From NCBI GenBank assembly GCA_003427395.1, contig BFEA01000059.1, forward strand, positions 1,024,851 to 1,055,264: a stretch of 30,414 nt of DNA, given 5' to 3'. Below, piece after piece: positions 1 through 10,249 of this stretch; the stretch's first letter is position 1; every line of letters begins with the position of its first letter. This DNA is from Chara braunii. Its lineage: Eukaryota; Streptophyta; Charophyceae; Charales; Characeae. The notes beneath the pieces are model-generated. The model had not been told where the DNA came from and did not search any database. It saw nothing but the letters and a program-made list of their open reading frames with translations. The translations under genes and the position numbers were made by a program.

Positions 1-1010
1 CCCCCCCCCCCCACCGTATGACTCCCACTGTCAAGCTTGATGATCCTGAACGATCCTGAAGGGGTGAATGCCTTCGGAGGTCTGAAAGGAGCACCCGTCC
101 CCACCTTCTGGTTTCCAGTGTTGTGTCGTTTCGGCATCCTGAACAATGTGAACGATCCTGAAGGGGTGAATGCCCTGAAGGTCTGAAAGAACCTCCTCTC
201 ACCGTATGACTCTTATTGTTAAGCTTGAGGATCCGAATGATTATGAAGGGGTGAATGCTCTGAAGGCCTGAAAGACCCCCCTCCCCCACCCTATGGGTCC
301 CACTGTTAAGCTTAAGGATCCTTAACGATCATGAAGGGGTGAATGCCCTCACTGTTAAGCTTGAGGATTGTGAACGATCCTGAAGGGGTGAATGCCCTAA
401 AGGCCTTAAAGCACCCCCGCCGCCACCGTATGACTCCCATTGTTAAGCTTAAGGATCCCGAACGATCCTAAAGGGGTGAATGCCTTGAAGGCCTGAAAGC
501 ACCCCCCCCCGCACCGTATGGCTCCCACTGTTAAGCTTGAGGATCCTGAATGATCTTGAAGGGGTGAATGCCCTGAAGGTGAATGCCTTCAAATGTCTGA
601 AAGGAGCATCTGTCCCCACTTTCTGGTTTCCGTGTTATATCGTCTTGGCATCCTGAATAATGTGAACGATCCTGAAGGGGTGAATGCCCTGAAGGGCTGA
701 AAGAACCCCCTCCCACCCTATGAGTCTATGACTTCTATTATTAAGCTTGAGGATCCTGGACAATCCTGAAGGGTTGAATGCCCTGAAGGCCTGAAAGAAC
801 CCCCCCGCCACCCTATGGGTCCCACTGTTAAGCTTGAGGATCCTGAACGATCATGAAGGGGTGAATGCCCTGAAGGCTTGAAAGCACCTCCCCCCACTGT
901 ATGACTCCCACTGTTAAGCTTGAGGATCCCGAACGATCTTGAAGGGGTCAATGCCCTAAAGGCCTCAAAGCACCCCTCCCCACCGTATGACTCCCACTGT
1001 AGAGCTTTAT
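1..1010. repeat. Minisatellite array with higher-order structure
   Basis: Diverged tandem repeats whose basic unit is about 86-95 bp. Units begin with an ACCGTATGACTCCCACTGTT-like word at about 13, 201, 288, 424, 513, 715, 810, 896 and 982 and continue with AAGCTTGAGGATCC, a GAACGATCCTGAAGGGGTGA block and a C-rich spacer. Two units (13-200 and 513-714) are long, near 190-200 bp, because they carry an extra block with TTCTGGTTTCC and CGGCATCCTGAA words; an extra partial copy sits near 350. The long units are 500 bp apart, so there is a roughly 500-bp higher-order period. The array directly follows the last minus-strand ORF of the retroelement and fits a tandem-repeat 3' untranslated region. 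ORFs crossing it are artefacts. Confidence 0.9.
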
Positions 1011-1787
1011 AGGCATCCTGAATTTACCTCTTTCGGCATCATGAAAAAAAAACATGTTGTTAACCTTTTCTCCCTGCGTCCCACGTTGAAGGGACATCAC
1101 CTCTCCCCAGAGGGTACCTACTCGTACCTCCAAGAGGATTCCAAGGGACTCTTCTCCAGACCCCTTCGGCGCTGATGGCGGCTCAGGTCTCTGTGTTGGC
1201 TCCTCAAAAGGAGTCTCAGACGATATAGGGGCTACCTGCTGGGATGCTAGCTCGGTAGGGGCCTTGAACTCGAAGCTCCCCTCTTCAGCCTTCCTCTTCG
1301 CCTTCGCCTCAGCTAGCTCCATGATAACTTTCCCCATAGCTGGTTGCTGGGAAGGTCTCGCCATGGACGACTATCCAAACAGACCCCGCACCGCCTCGCC
1401 CCGAATGCCATATCGGTGTCTCTCCGTCCAATCCACCACCCTCGTAGGCGCTTCCTGATCTAATCTGGCCGCCATATCCTGCAGCTGCTGCCTCATCTCG
1501 TGGATAACCGCGGCCTGACTGGTGGACAATGCCCTGAGTTCTCGAATCTCGGCCTTAGCGGCCTCCAGGTGCACTCCCAGGTTATCGTCCTTCAACTTCC
1601 TCCCAGCCAGCTCATCTTCCAGCATCAAATATCTCTTGAAGGAGCTCTTTGCTAAGAAGCGAAGCTTGCGGTCCAAGTATCCGTCCAATGACCTGGCTGT
1701 CTCAAACCCTGTTCTCGCAAGTGTGACTAACCCCGCACCATGCTGCCCCAGGAACTCATCCCATAACTCCGTAACACTACGGGCCAT
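948..1787 (-). pseudogene. Coiled-coil ORF downstream of the gag-like ORF
   Basis: The ATG at 1785-1787 lies 18 bases after the TAA of the preceding ORF. The first 138 codons encode a charged protein with a heptad-rich centre (about residues 45-105, with LEAAKAEIRELRA and AAVIHEMRQQLQDMAARLD) that should form a coiled coil. An in-frame TAG at 1371-1373 is followed two codons later by ATG at 1364. The same frame then runs on with KVIMELAEAKAKRKAEEGSF, a second helical block, and a Pro/Glu-rich tail. From about 1090 downward the frame reads into the minisatellite and is probably no longer protein. TAG could derive from CAG. I do not know a function. Its position suggests a structural or Gag-related product of the retroelement. 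Confidence 0.55.
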
Positions 1788-1805
1788 GTCCGGCTCCTCA
1801 GACGG

Positions 1806-3242
1806 TTAACTGGGTAAAGCTCCTGTCGCCTCTAGCCTGCACCTCTCTTCCCAAATCTCCTCCAGACGCTTTCCAACTCTAGCTCTCTTCTCTTCCGTTG
1901 TCTCCCCTGCGTGCGTCCTCCCTCCTGTGGCACAGGGCCCCATTGTAGGTGCCTCAGACTGTGTCTCTCCCTCTCTCGGAGGCGGCTCCTGCGATAGGTC
2001 CTCATGCGTCTGCTCTTCCTGTTCCGACTCCTCGAGGTCAGGGTGCGCCTCCGCAGACGTTGCCAGTTGCGTGCTGACTATGGAAAGGATCTCTACCCTT
2101 CATCCCGTCTCCTCTCGCTCGGCCTCGGCCATCATCTCTGGCGAAGGGCTCCCTCTAGGAGCGGGCAAAGGGATCTCCTCCTGCTGCGGCCCTTCCTCTC
2201 CCTCACGAACTGCCTCTGGCCCAACCTCCGGCAGCGTCTCCATGACCGGCTCGTGAGGCGGAGTGTCCTCCCCGATCTCTATGACTTCCCCTGGTACTGG
2301 CTCTGTCCGGATACCCTGTCCTGCCTCCTGCACCATCTCCTGCCCCTCTGTACGGGCCCCCTCATGCGGTACCTCCTTGGCTGGCCCCTCGCGCCTCTCT
2401 CCTGATTGCGGTATCCTCCACTGAGAGACGTCTAGGTGGGCCTCCAGCTCGTGCAGTGCTTCCTCTCCCGATGGCGCCTCTGCTTCCGTATGCTGGGGAG
2501 ACCCCCTCAGCTCCTCGGTGAAGCGCTGGAAGGTCACTGGTCCCAACCCACACTCTGGGTAGGCCCCTCGCCCCTCTCTTCCTGCGAGCGCCTTCCGTCC
2601 CCCTCGAGACGGTAGCGCTTCCATAGGCTCAGGATCCCTCTGTCTCTTGCTTCTCTGCCTCCTCTCGACCCTTGGTTGGGATGGATCTGGCCGCCGAAAA
2701 GCCTCCCTCAGGAGCGTCCTACACGTCTCCCAATCCCGAGCTGTATCCCTTACTTGTCTTGCCAACAGTCTCTCGGCCTTACGGGTCCATAGTAGCAGCG
2801 ACTGCATCCACTCATCTCTCACTATGCGTTGCTTATGCATGAACTGCTCATACGCCGGAATAAACTCCTCCACATTGCCGACCTGCAACCGGATTGGCTC
2901 ACCATCCTGGCCCACTTGCGAGGGCCTTTGTCTCTGCATCTCCCGTGCTACCTCTTGCCATGTCCTGGCTCTCTCTCGAATCCGTGCAATGGGCTATATA
3001 AACTGGCCAGCCCCCCGTAAGTGCTCTATCGTCCGAGATACCGTCCACCTCCTATGCTCCGCATACCCCTGGAAGTCCTCTAGGAACAACTTTATATCTT
3101 CGTTGTTGTATATGGGTGTATGCTCCCTCCGGAAGTGTCCATGTCGCTCGTATCCCCCTGAGGCTCCCTGTGGCCTCCCTACGTGTTGTGTCTCCCTCCG
3201 TCCTCTCGGCATGGTTGTCTTCGAAAAGTCAGACCTGCACAA
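1806..3242 (-). pseudogene. Gag-like ORF located after the integrase
   Basis: It opens with a true ATG at 3240-3242, 177 bases after the integrase stop, and keeps one frame to TAA at 1806-1808 apart from TAG at 2994-2996 and TGA at 2100-2102. The N-terminal 80 residues are basic and then contain KLFLEDFQGYAE and WTVSRTIEHLRG, the kind of helical segment seen at the start of retrotransposon Gag capsid domains. After the first stop, blocks such as VEEFIPAYEQFMHKQRIV and MQSLLLWTRKAERLLARQVR continue an all-helical region. The rest is rich in Glu, Pro and Arg, with no zinc knuckle. It resembles Gag-type proteins I recall from Chara, unverified. It may be an extra 3' ORF of this element or the start of a second nested element. 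Confidence 0.6.
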
Positions 3243-3418
3243 CAGGCGAAGGAGACGACAAGCACATCAAAGGGATAAGTACTCAAGCAGGCAGGTCGCC
3301 CGCAGAGCAGACAACAAGCGTACATCTTATTCATGCATTCTACCACCTTTTACCCCTCTAGAACCTAACTGCAAACCCCCTCTGCACTATAGGGTCTTAT
3401 TCTAGGGGGTTAAGTCAC
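3243..3418 (-). other. Spacer between integrase and gag-like ORF
   Basis: This is a 176-bp non-coding spacer on the element strand. It starts right after the integrase TGA and ends at the ATG of the gag-like ORF. It contains short purine runs on the minus strand but no convincing polypurine tract next to an LTR-like TG, so I see no sign that the first element ends here. Confidence 0.5.
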
Positions 3419-5332
3419 TCATCTCACCTCTTCTCTCGCCACAAACTTTTTCAGCCTCGTTCCTGACACCCAGTCCTTCCACGTCGTCCCGTTTAATTCC
3501 TCTATCTGGTATGCGCCGAAATCTGCACATCGCACAATCCGGTAAGGTCCCGGCCACCTCTTGTCCAGCTTCTTGGACCACTGCTTCTCTAGGGATGAGT
3601 CATACAACAGCACCACATCCCCCACTCTCAAAGGCACCTTCCGTACGTGCGCCATCCGATCCCAACAAGCCTTGTCATCCATACGGCTCCTCTCCACCTG
3701 GTTAGAGGCCTCCCAAATCCTTTCCTCAATCGCGCCAACCTGTCGTACCCGAATATCGAGTAACTCCTCGAAGAACAGGTTAACCTCCAAGTCCTGGGGC
3801 CTCCAAGTCTTCAGGAAGCTCTCGATAGGGAAGGTAGCATGTATCCCACACCACAGCGTGGCTGACACGTATTTCGTGATCCTCTTAACCGTGATGTTCT
3901 CCATAAAGAATGTCGCCCTTAGGTACCTTGACCACTGTTTAGGTTTACCCTCAGTCCCCTTGGCCAGAAGGTTCGTGATGGTGCTATGCCCCCTTTCTAC
4001 TGGAGCATTTGTTTGGGAATGCGCAGCCGTGGTATAATTGGCTACCACGCCGTAGCCTGACAACAACTCTTGCACTTCTTGACAGGTAAACTCCGATCCT
4101 CTGTCCATCATGAATTCCCTGACGAAAGGGTAACGCGGGTAGTATTCCTCGATGCAACTTACCAAGTTCGGACTAGTCTTGGTACGAATGGCACGACCGT
4201 TCACAAACCCAGATAAATTGTCCCGCGCGTCGAAGATATAGTTGTAGCCATGATCCCCAATCGGCATAAACAATAGGTCAAGATGCACCACGGCGCCTAC
4301 TTCCTTTTCCAGCCTGGGGTGCAGTGACTCTCCCAGCCTCTGAGGGAACCTCTCTTGGCAAGGTACAGAGGAGCGACAGAGTTTGGCCACCATCTGCATC
4401 ATTCCATCCCAATAGTATAGCTCGCTTATCTTAGTGTACGTGACATTGACTCGTTGATGCCCTCCAGCAATGCCGTCATGAAGCGCAACTGTAATATTGA
4501 TTTGTCGGTCCCTCCCGCATACAACCCTCTTGGGGTTTCCCACTTGCCTCTTCACGAAGAGGTGGCCATCCCTCACTAGGTAGAGGTGTCTCATCTTTTG
4601 AGCCCTCTCGCTCGCGTCTCTATTCCTCATTTCGCAGGAGAGAAGGAGTCTCAGTTCCAGGTAGATTCCGTCATACTCTTCAGCACGGAAGGCTTCTTTG
4701 ATCTCCCCTTCCTTGAACTCGTCGTCTTGGCTAGCTGGCACAAGGCCCTCACCCTCTGTCGAACTCGGCGAGCCCACTTGATCAAAGTCCCCTTCCAGAA
4801 GCGTATTGGTCAGGAGGTACATCCCTCCCATCAGCTGTTCGTACCTTCCTACCTGGTCTGATCCTTCCTCTATCGTTCTTACCTCATCCACCAGGCTACG
4901 CGTACCCGCTAGTGCCAACTTTGTCATCCACTGGACATCCTTGCTGCCCCATGGGTCCTCCTCCTCGAATGGCTTGAGCACAAGCTCCGACTTCCGTTCA
5001 TACCCCTTCGTCGCGAACCACATAGGCTGGCCAACACAACTCGGCACTCGCAGAGACCACGCGTTAATGTGGAGGCGGACATCCTCCTCTTGGTCTAGGA
5101 AGTCATCAACTAGGGGCATAACCTCTACTGCTCCCCCTTCCTGCCCATCCCAGTTGATGCGACTCAATCCACCCGCTCTGTTCTTGTTCCCAAGAATCCT
5201 TTGCAGTTCGAAATTGAACATCCAGATGTAAGTCAACCGTCTGGCAACTGTCGGATCCGAAGGAACATAGTTCCTTAGCGAGTAGGCAAGTGTTGTAGGG
5301 TCCACTCGCAGTATGAGCCTCCTCCCAAAAAT
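3419..5332 (-). pseudogene. RNase H C-terminal part plus integrase
   Basis: Open frame of about 637 codons, the longest in the window. Residue numbers count from the GTG at 5305. The first ~50 residues finish RNase H (RVDPTTLAY near the start; NRAGGLSR at 42-49, where the usual final Asp of NRADGLSR-type motifs is Gly). The integrase zinc region has H276, H283 and C316, but the first Cys of the usual CX2C is Ser313. The catalytic triad is D343 (HLDLLF), D401 (DRGSEF) and E437 (NAPVERGH), with exactly 35 residues between D401 and E437, a classic DD35E. A GPY/F module follows (WPGPYRI, 585-590) and the end is RLKKFVAREEVR. There is no ATG at the beginning because this is a segment of a polyprotein cut off by TAA at 5333-5335. 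Confidence 0.92.
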
Positions 5333-5467
5333 TTAATTTCGGAAGGTCTTCAGGCAATGGAGGACCGCGAGGGTTTCCTTCTTAAGCTGGGAGTAGTTCC
5401 TCTCAATCGTATTGAGAGTACGACTTTCAAACCTTAGCGACCTCTCTTTCCCTCCAATATCTGCCTA
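5333..5467 (-). pseudogene. RNase H central fragment between two stops
   Basis: A 43-codon stretch in the same frame as the reverse transcriptase above and the integrase below, bounded by TAG at 5465-5467 and TAA at 5333-5335. It includes SRTLNTIERNYSQLKKETLA, the RNase H helix with the catalytic Glu, and CLKTFRN just before the second stop. The first stop fits CAG to TAG. The second lies where related proteins have Tyr (FRNY), so TAT or TAC to TAA. It is too short to stand alone and only makes sense as part of the polyprotein. Confidence 0.85.
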
Positions 5468-6346
5468 AATCAGGACTCCTCCTAGAGCAGTCGGCCCCGC
5501 GTCCGTTTCCACAATGAATGGCCTCACTTCTGTAACCTCATAATATGGCGCACCTAGCACCAACCCTCCTTCCTTAAACTCCTCCTTCATCCTTGCCACG
5601 ACCTTCTTCTGCTCTTCTCCCCAAACCCATTCCTGATCCTGACGTACTAGCTTTCTCAAATGCTTGGTCTTGACAGCGAAGTTTTTGACGAAGGTCCTCG
5701 AGAAGTTGCACGTACGGAGGAAGCTTCTAACATCCGTTATTGAGTGGAAAGGTGCATGCCACTCGACAATCTTGTCCGTCTTTTTCACATCTGGCCAACG
5801 ACCACTTTCGGTACAGACGAACCCTAGGATGGTAGCCTTCCTTATGCAATGCTTGGACTTGGCCCCACTCGCCGTAAGGTTGTGTTCCTCGAGCAGGCTC
5901 AGGACTTTGTCGAGATCCTGAATATGCTTCCACACGAACCGCCTTACTCCAGGCAAGACTTCGTCGCTCTCCTTTTCCTTTGGACCCTTCACTGCCAAGT
6001 CGTCGATATAAGGCTGGGTGATATGCAAACTGACTGTTTTCATAGCCCGGATCATATGCCGCTGGACCATTGCCATTGGATTAGTCCACCCTTGCGGCGC
6101 CATGTTCATATAAATCAGCCCCCGGGGCGTACGCATTGCCGTCACTGATCTGTCTGACAGATAGACTAGAAACTGGTCATACCCAGAGTAGAGGTCTATA
6201 AGTAAAATTATAGGTCTCCCAACACATGATTCCGACAGCGCGTCGGCATTTGGCAAGCCCCCTCCATCTCGCACGGTCACTGTATTCAATCGCTGCAAAT
6301 CTTGCACCCATCGTAACGTCTCGTTAGGCTTGATAAAACAAAATCA
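5465..6346 (-). pseudogene. Reverse transcriptase core and RNase H start
   Basis: Residues count from 6307, a GTG within the polyprotein. LIDLYSGYDQ contains catalytic D38; QPYIDDLAV gives Y100-I101-D102-D103, a YIDD variant of the usual YVDD/YLDD. TPRGLIYMNMAPQGWTNP is the conserved template-grip region. FLRTCNFSRTFVKNF and the following connection segment lead to FIVETDAG (D269), the first RNase H Asp. All three polymerase aspartates are present. The N-terminal side is cut by TGA at 6344-6346, exactly where gypsy elements have SPW, and the frame continues above it to 6467. The C-terminal side ends at TAG 5465-5467. The protein would be enzymatically complete only across these stops. Confidence 0.92.
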
Positions 6347-6916
6347 TGGAGACGCGTACGGCCCACTTGAATAGCCAGCAACATCCGTCTGTATCTTACC
6401 GTCGAGATAATCTACCATCTTCTTCTCCTTGTCAGGATTAGGATATCGCGCTCCTCTCAGGTTTCATGGCTCGTGTGGGACAGTGTGAATCTGGATCATA
6501 GGAATCTTATCCACGCCCAACCTCCCACATTCATCATCGTTAAACGCATACGCGTGATGCCTCTTCTTCATCAGGGCGATCATCAACCCTCTCTCCTGGG
6601 GTAACAAAAACTTGGGCTCCCCTACTATCAACTTCCCTTCATTCCCTTCGTTGATACGATATGGTCCAACTGCTGCTTGCTCCCTCATTCGCCGTATCAA
6701 CTCTCGTTCCCGCTCGTAATACGCCTCCCCGTCTTCGGTAACGAGCACGGGAACCGAGCGGCACTTCTTATCTACCGTTTTGTACCGCCTTTGGGAACCC
6801 TGCTTGAGCCGTCCCCTAAAAAAGGTCGGCTGACCGCCTGCGTCTACATCATTGCAGGGTCTCTTCCTTTCTCTGGAAGTCGGTAGACCAGCTCCAACTC
6901 TCCCACCTGCGGGCAC
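6347..6916 (-). pseudogene. Protease to reverse transcriptase linker and RT N-terminus
   Basis: Same frame as the reverse transcriptase. It includes the stretch LLPQERGLMIALMKKRHHAY followed by FNDDECGRLG and IPMIQIHTVPHEP, the conserved block in front of gypsy reverse transcriptase in which the entering strand is positioned. TGA at 6464-6466 replaces the residue after PHEP, usually Trp, and beyond it the frame reads ARYPNPDKEKKMVDYL and GPYASP up to TGA at 6344. The upper end is not natural: the protease frame (6925 upward) differs by one, so at least one frameshift lies between about 6840 and 6925. Confidence 0.8.
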
Positions 6917-6924
6917 TCCATAAC

Positions 6925-7947
6925 CTACTCCCTCAGTGCTTGGATGGCGTCCGGGTCTGCTATCTTGTGTGTGGCCACCACATCCATGACCTTGTTTATG
7001 TCGGACAAACTGAGGGAGAATACTTCGCCTTTCTCTTCCTCTTCCGGTTCCATGAGGAGCCTCCGTCGTTCCTCCTTGGATTCCTCAATCGTGAACGACC
7101 CGTGGTTAGGTCGGTTCCTTATACTTCGTGGATCCGTGTTCTGGCAGGTAATTACCTCATAGTTCCCACATGCCAGGTCGCACATTATCAGGATCAGAGT
7201 CCCGTCGTGTTTGTTGAACATCAACATTTTTGTCTTGCATAGGAACGACCTCCCCAGGAGGATACCATGATCCACGTCTGGCATGACAAAAAAGCATGCC
7301 CTGGCCTTTACTCTTCCTACCTCGATAAGCATATTCGAGGCTGTCTCGCAAAACATCGCATTACAATTTGCTGCGTGCAGAATGCCGCAGTCTGAACGGT
7401 CTATTTCCAACCCAAACCTAAGCGCATCAGCTTCCCTGATGATATTCATCTCTGCTCCCGTATCCACCATCGCCGCGCACTTGGAACCTTTTACTGCCAA
7501 ATCCACCATCCCACATGCCACACACTTCCAATCCATCTTTGTCCCTGTTTCTGCCCACTCTGCCTCTTTTGGTAGGATCATACTTAGGTGGACGTTTCGC
7601 ACCAACCGCCGTGACAATCTCCCCTTCAATTCATTGAGGAGCTTAGGAGCTGACGCCATAATTTTCTTTAACGTCACAAGGTCATTGTGACCTTCCAATA
7701 GCCGGTCAATCACATTTTTCACATCAAACCCCTCCTCCAGCCGAACCGCGTATTTCTTCTTCTTTGGCGCCGCATCGAGGAGAACTGGCTCGGCTTCCTC
7801 CTGGGCCCCTGTCTTTTTTGCCCGTCGCTCCGCCGTCTGATCCTCTTCCTGGCGCAGCCTCTCATCCTGCTCATCCTCCTCGTTGTCATCCTCCACCTCC
7901 ACGACCTCCTTTCTTCTTTCCGGCTCTGGCTCTTTTCGTGGAGGGTC
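6925..7947 (-). pseudogene. Retroviral-type aspartic protease
   Basis: This segment processes the polyprotein. After an acidic/basic linker (EEDEQDERLRQEED; KKKKYAVRLEEGFDV), residue numbering from 7902 places the catalytic motif MVDTGAEMN at 145-153 (D147-T148-G149) and the second hydrophobic-Gly motif ILLGRSFL at 214-221, the correct spacing for a single-domain pepsin-like retropepsin that works as a dimer. A Cys pair (WKCVACG) precedes it. The frame is the same as the zinc-knuckle segment upstream, separated only by TAG at 7948-7950, and ends at TAG 6925-6927. Beyond that stop the frame still reads MECPQVGELELVYRLP before a frameshift, suggesting TAG replaced CAG. Confidence 0.9.
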
Positions 7948-8937
7948 CTAGCTCGTACTGACCCTGGCTTGACCCCTGGTGTGTGCTGCCTGTGCCAACC
8001 TTCCCTGCGCCGTGGGGGGTCTAACCAACATTCCGAACCGCGGGCCCGACCCCACGGTAGCCACCTCGGGGTACCCTTGCCGCCCTGGCACCGACTCAGG
8101 GTCAGATTCATAAAGGAAGACCTTGGGGATACCTGTTTTCCAATCCTTCACCTCTTCGTAAATATCTACCAGCTTCTGATGGTATCTCCTCATCTTCTCC
8201 CACAGATCTTCCATCTTTCCAATGAGGATGGACACGGGTTCCACAGGCTCGCTCTCATCATCCTCGTCTGACTCAGTGATCACAAACTCTCCCCTTATCG
8301 CCCCTGTCTGCAGCCCTTGGGTCACTTCCTCGCCACTCTCCACCTCTTCCACCTTTATTGGTGGGTCATCTCTCTCCTGCCACAACCTGAACATGGCAAG
8401 AGGGGCTTGTCGTGCGGCCAATCTCCTGTGGGCCTCTGCCCTCACGCCACCAGGAATCTTCCGGTCGATGTACTCCCCGAGCTGATCATATATGTCCCCA
8501 TCCATGTTCGAGTAGATCAAGCCAGACTTTTCATCCTCCCGCCTAATGTTGCAGAACCGAATAGTGTGGCCCTGTTTGCCACAATGTTGGCAGATGGCGG
8601 ATTTCCAGTCGAAGCGGGCCCTTCCACATCCTTGGCCCCCTTGATTCCCTTGACCCGAGTCGCCCTGTCCATCCCATTGTCCCCCTCGGCCGCCACCATT
8701 CCCACCACGTCCTCTGTCGCCGCCCCTCCCTCCATTCCCTTGATTGCCCTGACCCTGACCTGCTTCTCCCGCCACATTGCCTTGTGAACTTGGTGCGGGC
8801 GACGGAGGTGGCGCCAAAGGTTGGGCCTGCACCGCAGGGTAGCTTGGCGGCGACATACTTGCTTGGGGCCCCACGTAGGGTACCATCTGCCCTGACGTAC
8901 CTGGGCCACCCCATGGCACGAACGTATTGAATATGGG
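7948..8937 (-). pseudogene. Gag nucleocapsid part with CCHC zinc knuckle
   Basis: Nucleic-acid-binding half of Gag. Numbering from 8919: a Pro-rich segment (20-45), a Gly/Arg/Asn/Gln-rich segment (50-100), then CQHCGKQGHTIRFC at 110-123, a perfect CX2CX4HX4C knuckle (C110, C113, H118, C123). A helical, acidic region follows. The frame is shared with the gag part above (TGA at 8938-8940 in between) and with the protease below (TAG at 7948-7950), so Gag and protease were probably one continuous frame before decay. The GTG at 8919 is an internal Val codon, not a start. Confidence 0.9.
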
Positions 8938-9643
8938 TCATGGCCACTGCCCGTACGGAGGCGCCCCCACTTGCGAAGGCCCTGCGCTACTTGACGGGGT
9001 TGGTGTGTTCGGAGCGCTTGGCTGCGCTGCTGCCACTGCTTGTGGAATCTGCCCTTTTCCTGAGCCTTGCCCCCCCTGCGTCAAATTGCGCTGTTTGCGT
9101 TGTGCCTTCAACAGGTGCTGGGGCACTGGCTCCTCTTCCTCCCATTCTTCCTGGACGACCACTTCCACCACCGACTCCTTCCCTTTCCCTTGAATAGCCG
9201 TCACCATTTTCTTCTGTATTACGACATCTTTGCCGCCTAACTCTGCCAGCACGTCGGTGACGATCCTTTTTACTCCTGGGGTCCCAGACGCTGTGGCATC
9301 TCTCTCCTTCCTCTTACGCCTTTGCAAGCGCATCTGATACTGTTCTACCTGGTCCAAACTTCCCTCTTCCACACCTTTATCAATAGTGGCCCAGGTGAGT
9401 TTCGCGCTTCCTTCTCCATGGCTTGTCAATTTCGCAGCCTCCGAGGCGGTGAGCAACCCCAAAAAGATAGCGCAGTGCGCCTCCTCTGAAATGCCATTAA
9501 CCTTTCTCGTTTTTTTTCTTAAACTCCTGCACGAACGTCCCCACTATGGTGAAGTCGTCTTTGTTCATGGCCTCCAAATCCGTCATGGTTAGCAGCCCAT
9601 CGCCTAGCCTATACTTTCTTTGCATCCCGTCTTTGAACCTTGC
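8938..9643 (-). pseudogene. Gag capsid C-terminal part, frameshifted
   Basis: From 9643 down to 9518 the frame of the N-terminal gag piece continues (RKYRLGDGLLTMTDLEAMNK, then FVQEFKKK). A run of eight A on the coding strand (9510-9517) then shifts the frame; one A fewer would restore the register to VNGISEEAHCAIFLGLL and onward. The rest contains SEAAKLTSHGEGSAKLTWA, a basic QMRLQRRKRKER, and an acidic EEWEEEEPVPQHLLKAQRKQ, ending in a Pro/Ser/Gly-rich tail at TGA 8938-8940. The block is recognisable only as retrotransposon Gag by context and helical composition. Confidence 0.75.
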
Positions 9644-9925
9644 CTAGCTACCATTGGCCGCATTTATAACTTTCTCCACCTCCTGGTGGTAGCCATGAAG
9701 CACATACTTCAGAATACGCTGGAAGTTCACCACATCTGATAACCCCACCAAAGCTTGCTCCATCAAGTCCAACCAATCAGAAACTCGTTCTCCATTAAAA
9801 TGGAATGTATCAACCTTGGGGGCATCACTTGGCGTCCTTTCCCGCCTGTCCATGGCCTCAATGAGGTCCTCGAGTGTCAGGACCTTCCCCTCGCCATTTA
9901 CTATAACCCCCCACATCTTGGCGGG
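9644..9925 (-). pseudogene. Gag N-terminal capsid fragment
   Basis: The ATG at 9914-9916 gives 90 codons. VDTFHFNGERVSDWLDLMEQ and VNFQRILKYVLHGYHQEVEK match the start of the retrotransposon Gag capsid fold (F-x-G-x2-v-x-x-WL pattern followed by amphipathic helices). The frame ends at TAG 9644-9646 and continues below it. Another in-frame TAG lies at 9926-9928, and a relic EERDKIRLLNEVV is readable at about 9965-10005 in another frame, so the original start was probably upstream and is lost. Whether the 9916 ATG is the natural start is undecided. Confidence 0.75.
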
Positions 9926-9928
9926 CTA

Positions 9929-10249
9929 TCCTTGCTCGACTTTCCCTGTTTTAAGAAAAACACACCACCTCATTCAGCAGCCTGATCTTATCACGTTCCT
10001 CATCAGACCTCTGCTATAACTAACATGTGGTCCAAGCCTAACAGGTCCTACCCCACTTCCTTTCCCATGTCAATCTCAATTAGGTCCACTAAGTCTTTCC
10101 ATATGGTCCCTTCATGGCTTAGACACGCATAAACAGTCATTCAAGATCATACACGCCTTTATCCTACAGTCTTATAAAGTTTCCTCCTTCATGCCTAGTC
10201 TTCCCACACACGGATGTCGTTCCAGAAGGGATAACGGTAGGCTTCCACT
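9929..10249 (-). other. Element 5' leader and lost gag start
   Basis: About 320 bases between the primer binding site and the readable gag. Apart from the short relic near 9965-10005 no long open frame survives on the element strand. Its length fits a gypsy untranslated leader plus the eroded beginning of gag. Confidence 0.5.

Noticed and set aside
3243-3418. LTR junction between two separate elements
   Set aside because: No TG...CA ends, polypurine tract or primer binding site was found in the 176-bp spacer; kept only as an alternative.
6840-6925. Programmed frameshift between protease and reverse transcriptase
   Set aside because: No slippery heptamer with a following structure was seen, and other random breaks surround it; a decay frameshift is simpler.
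1371-9646. TGA read as Trp (altered genetic code) because two TGA stops fall on expected Trp codons
   Set aside because: TAG and TAA stops also interrupt the same frame, so ordinary decay explains all of them.
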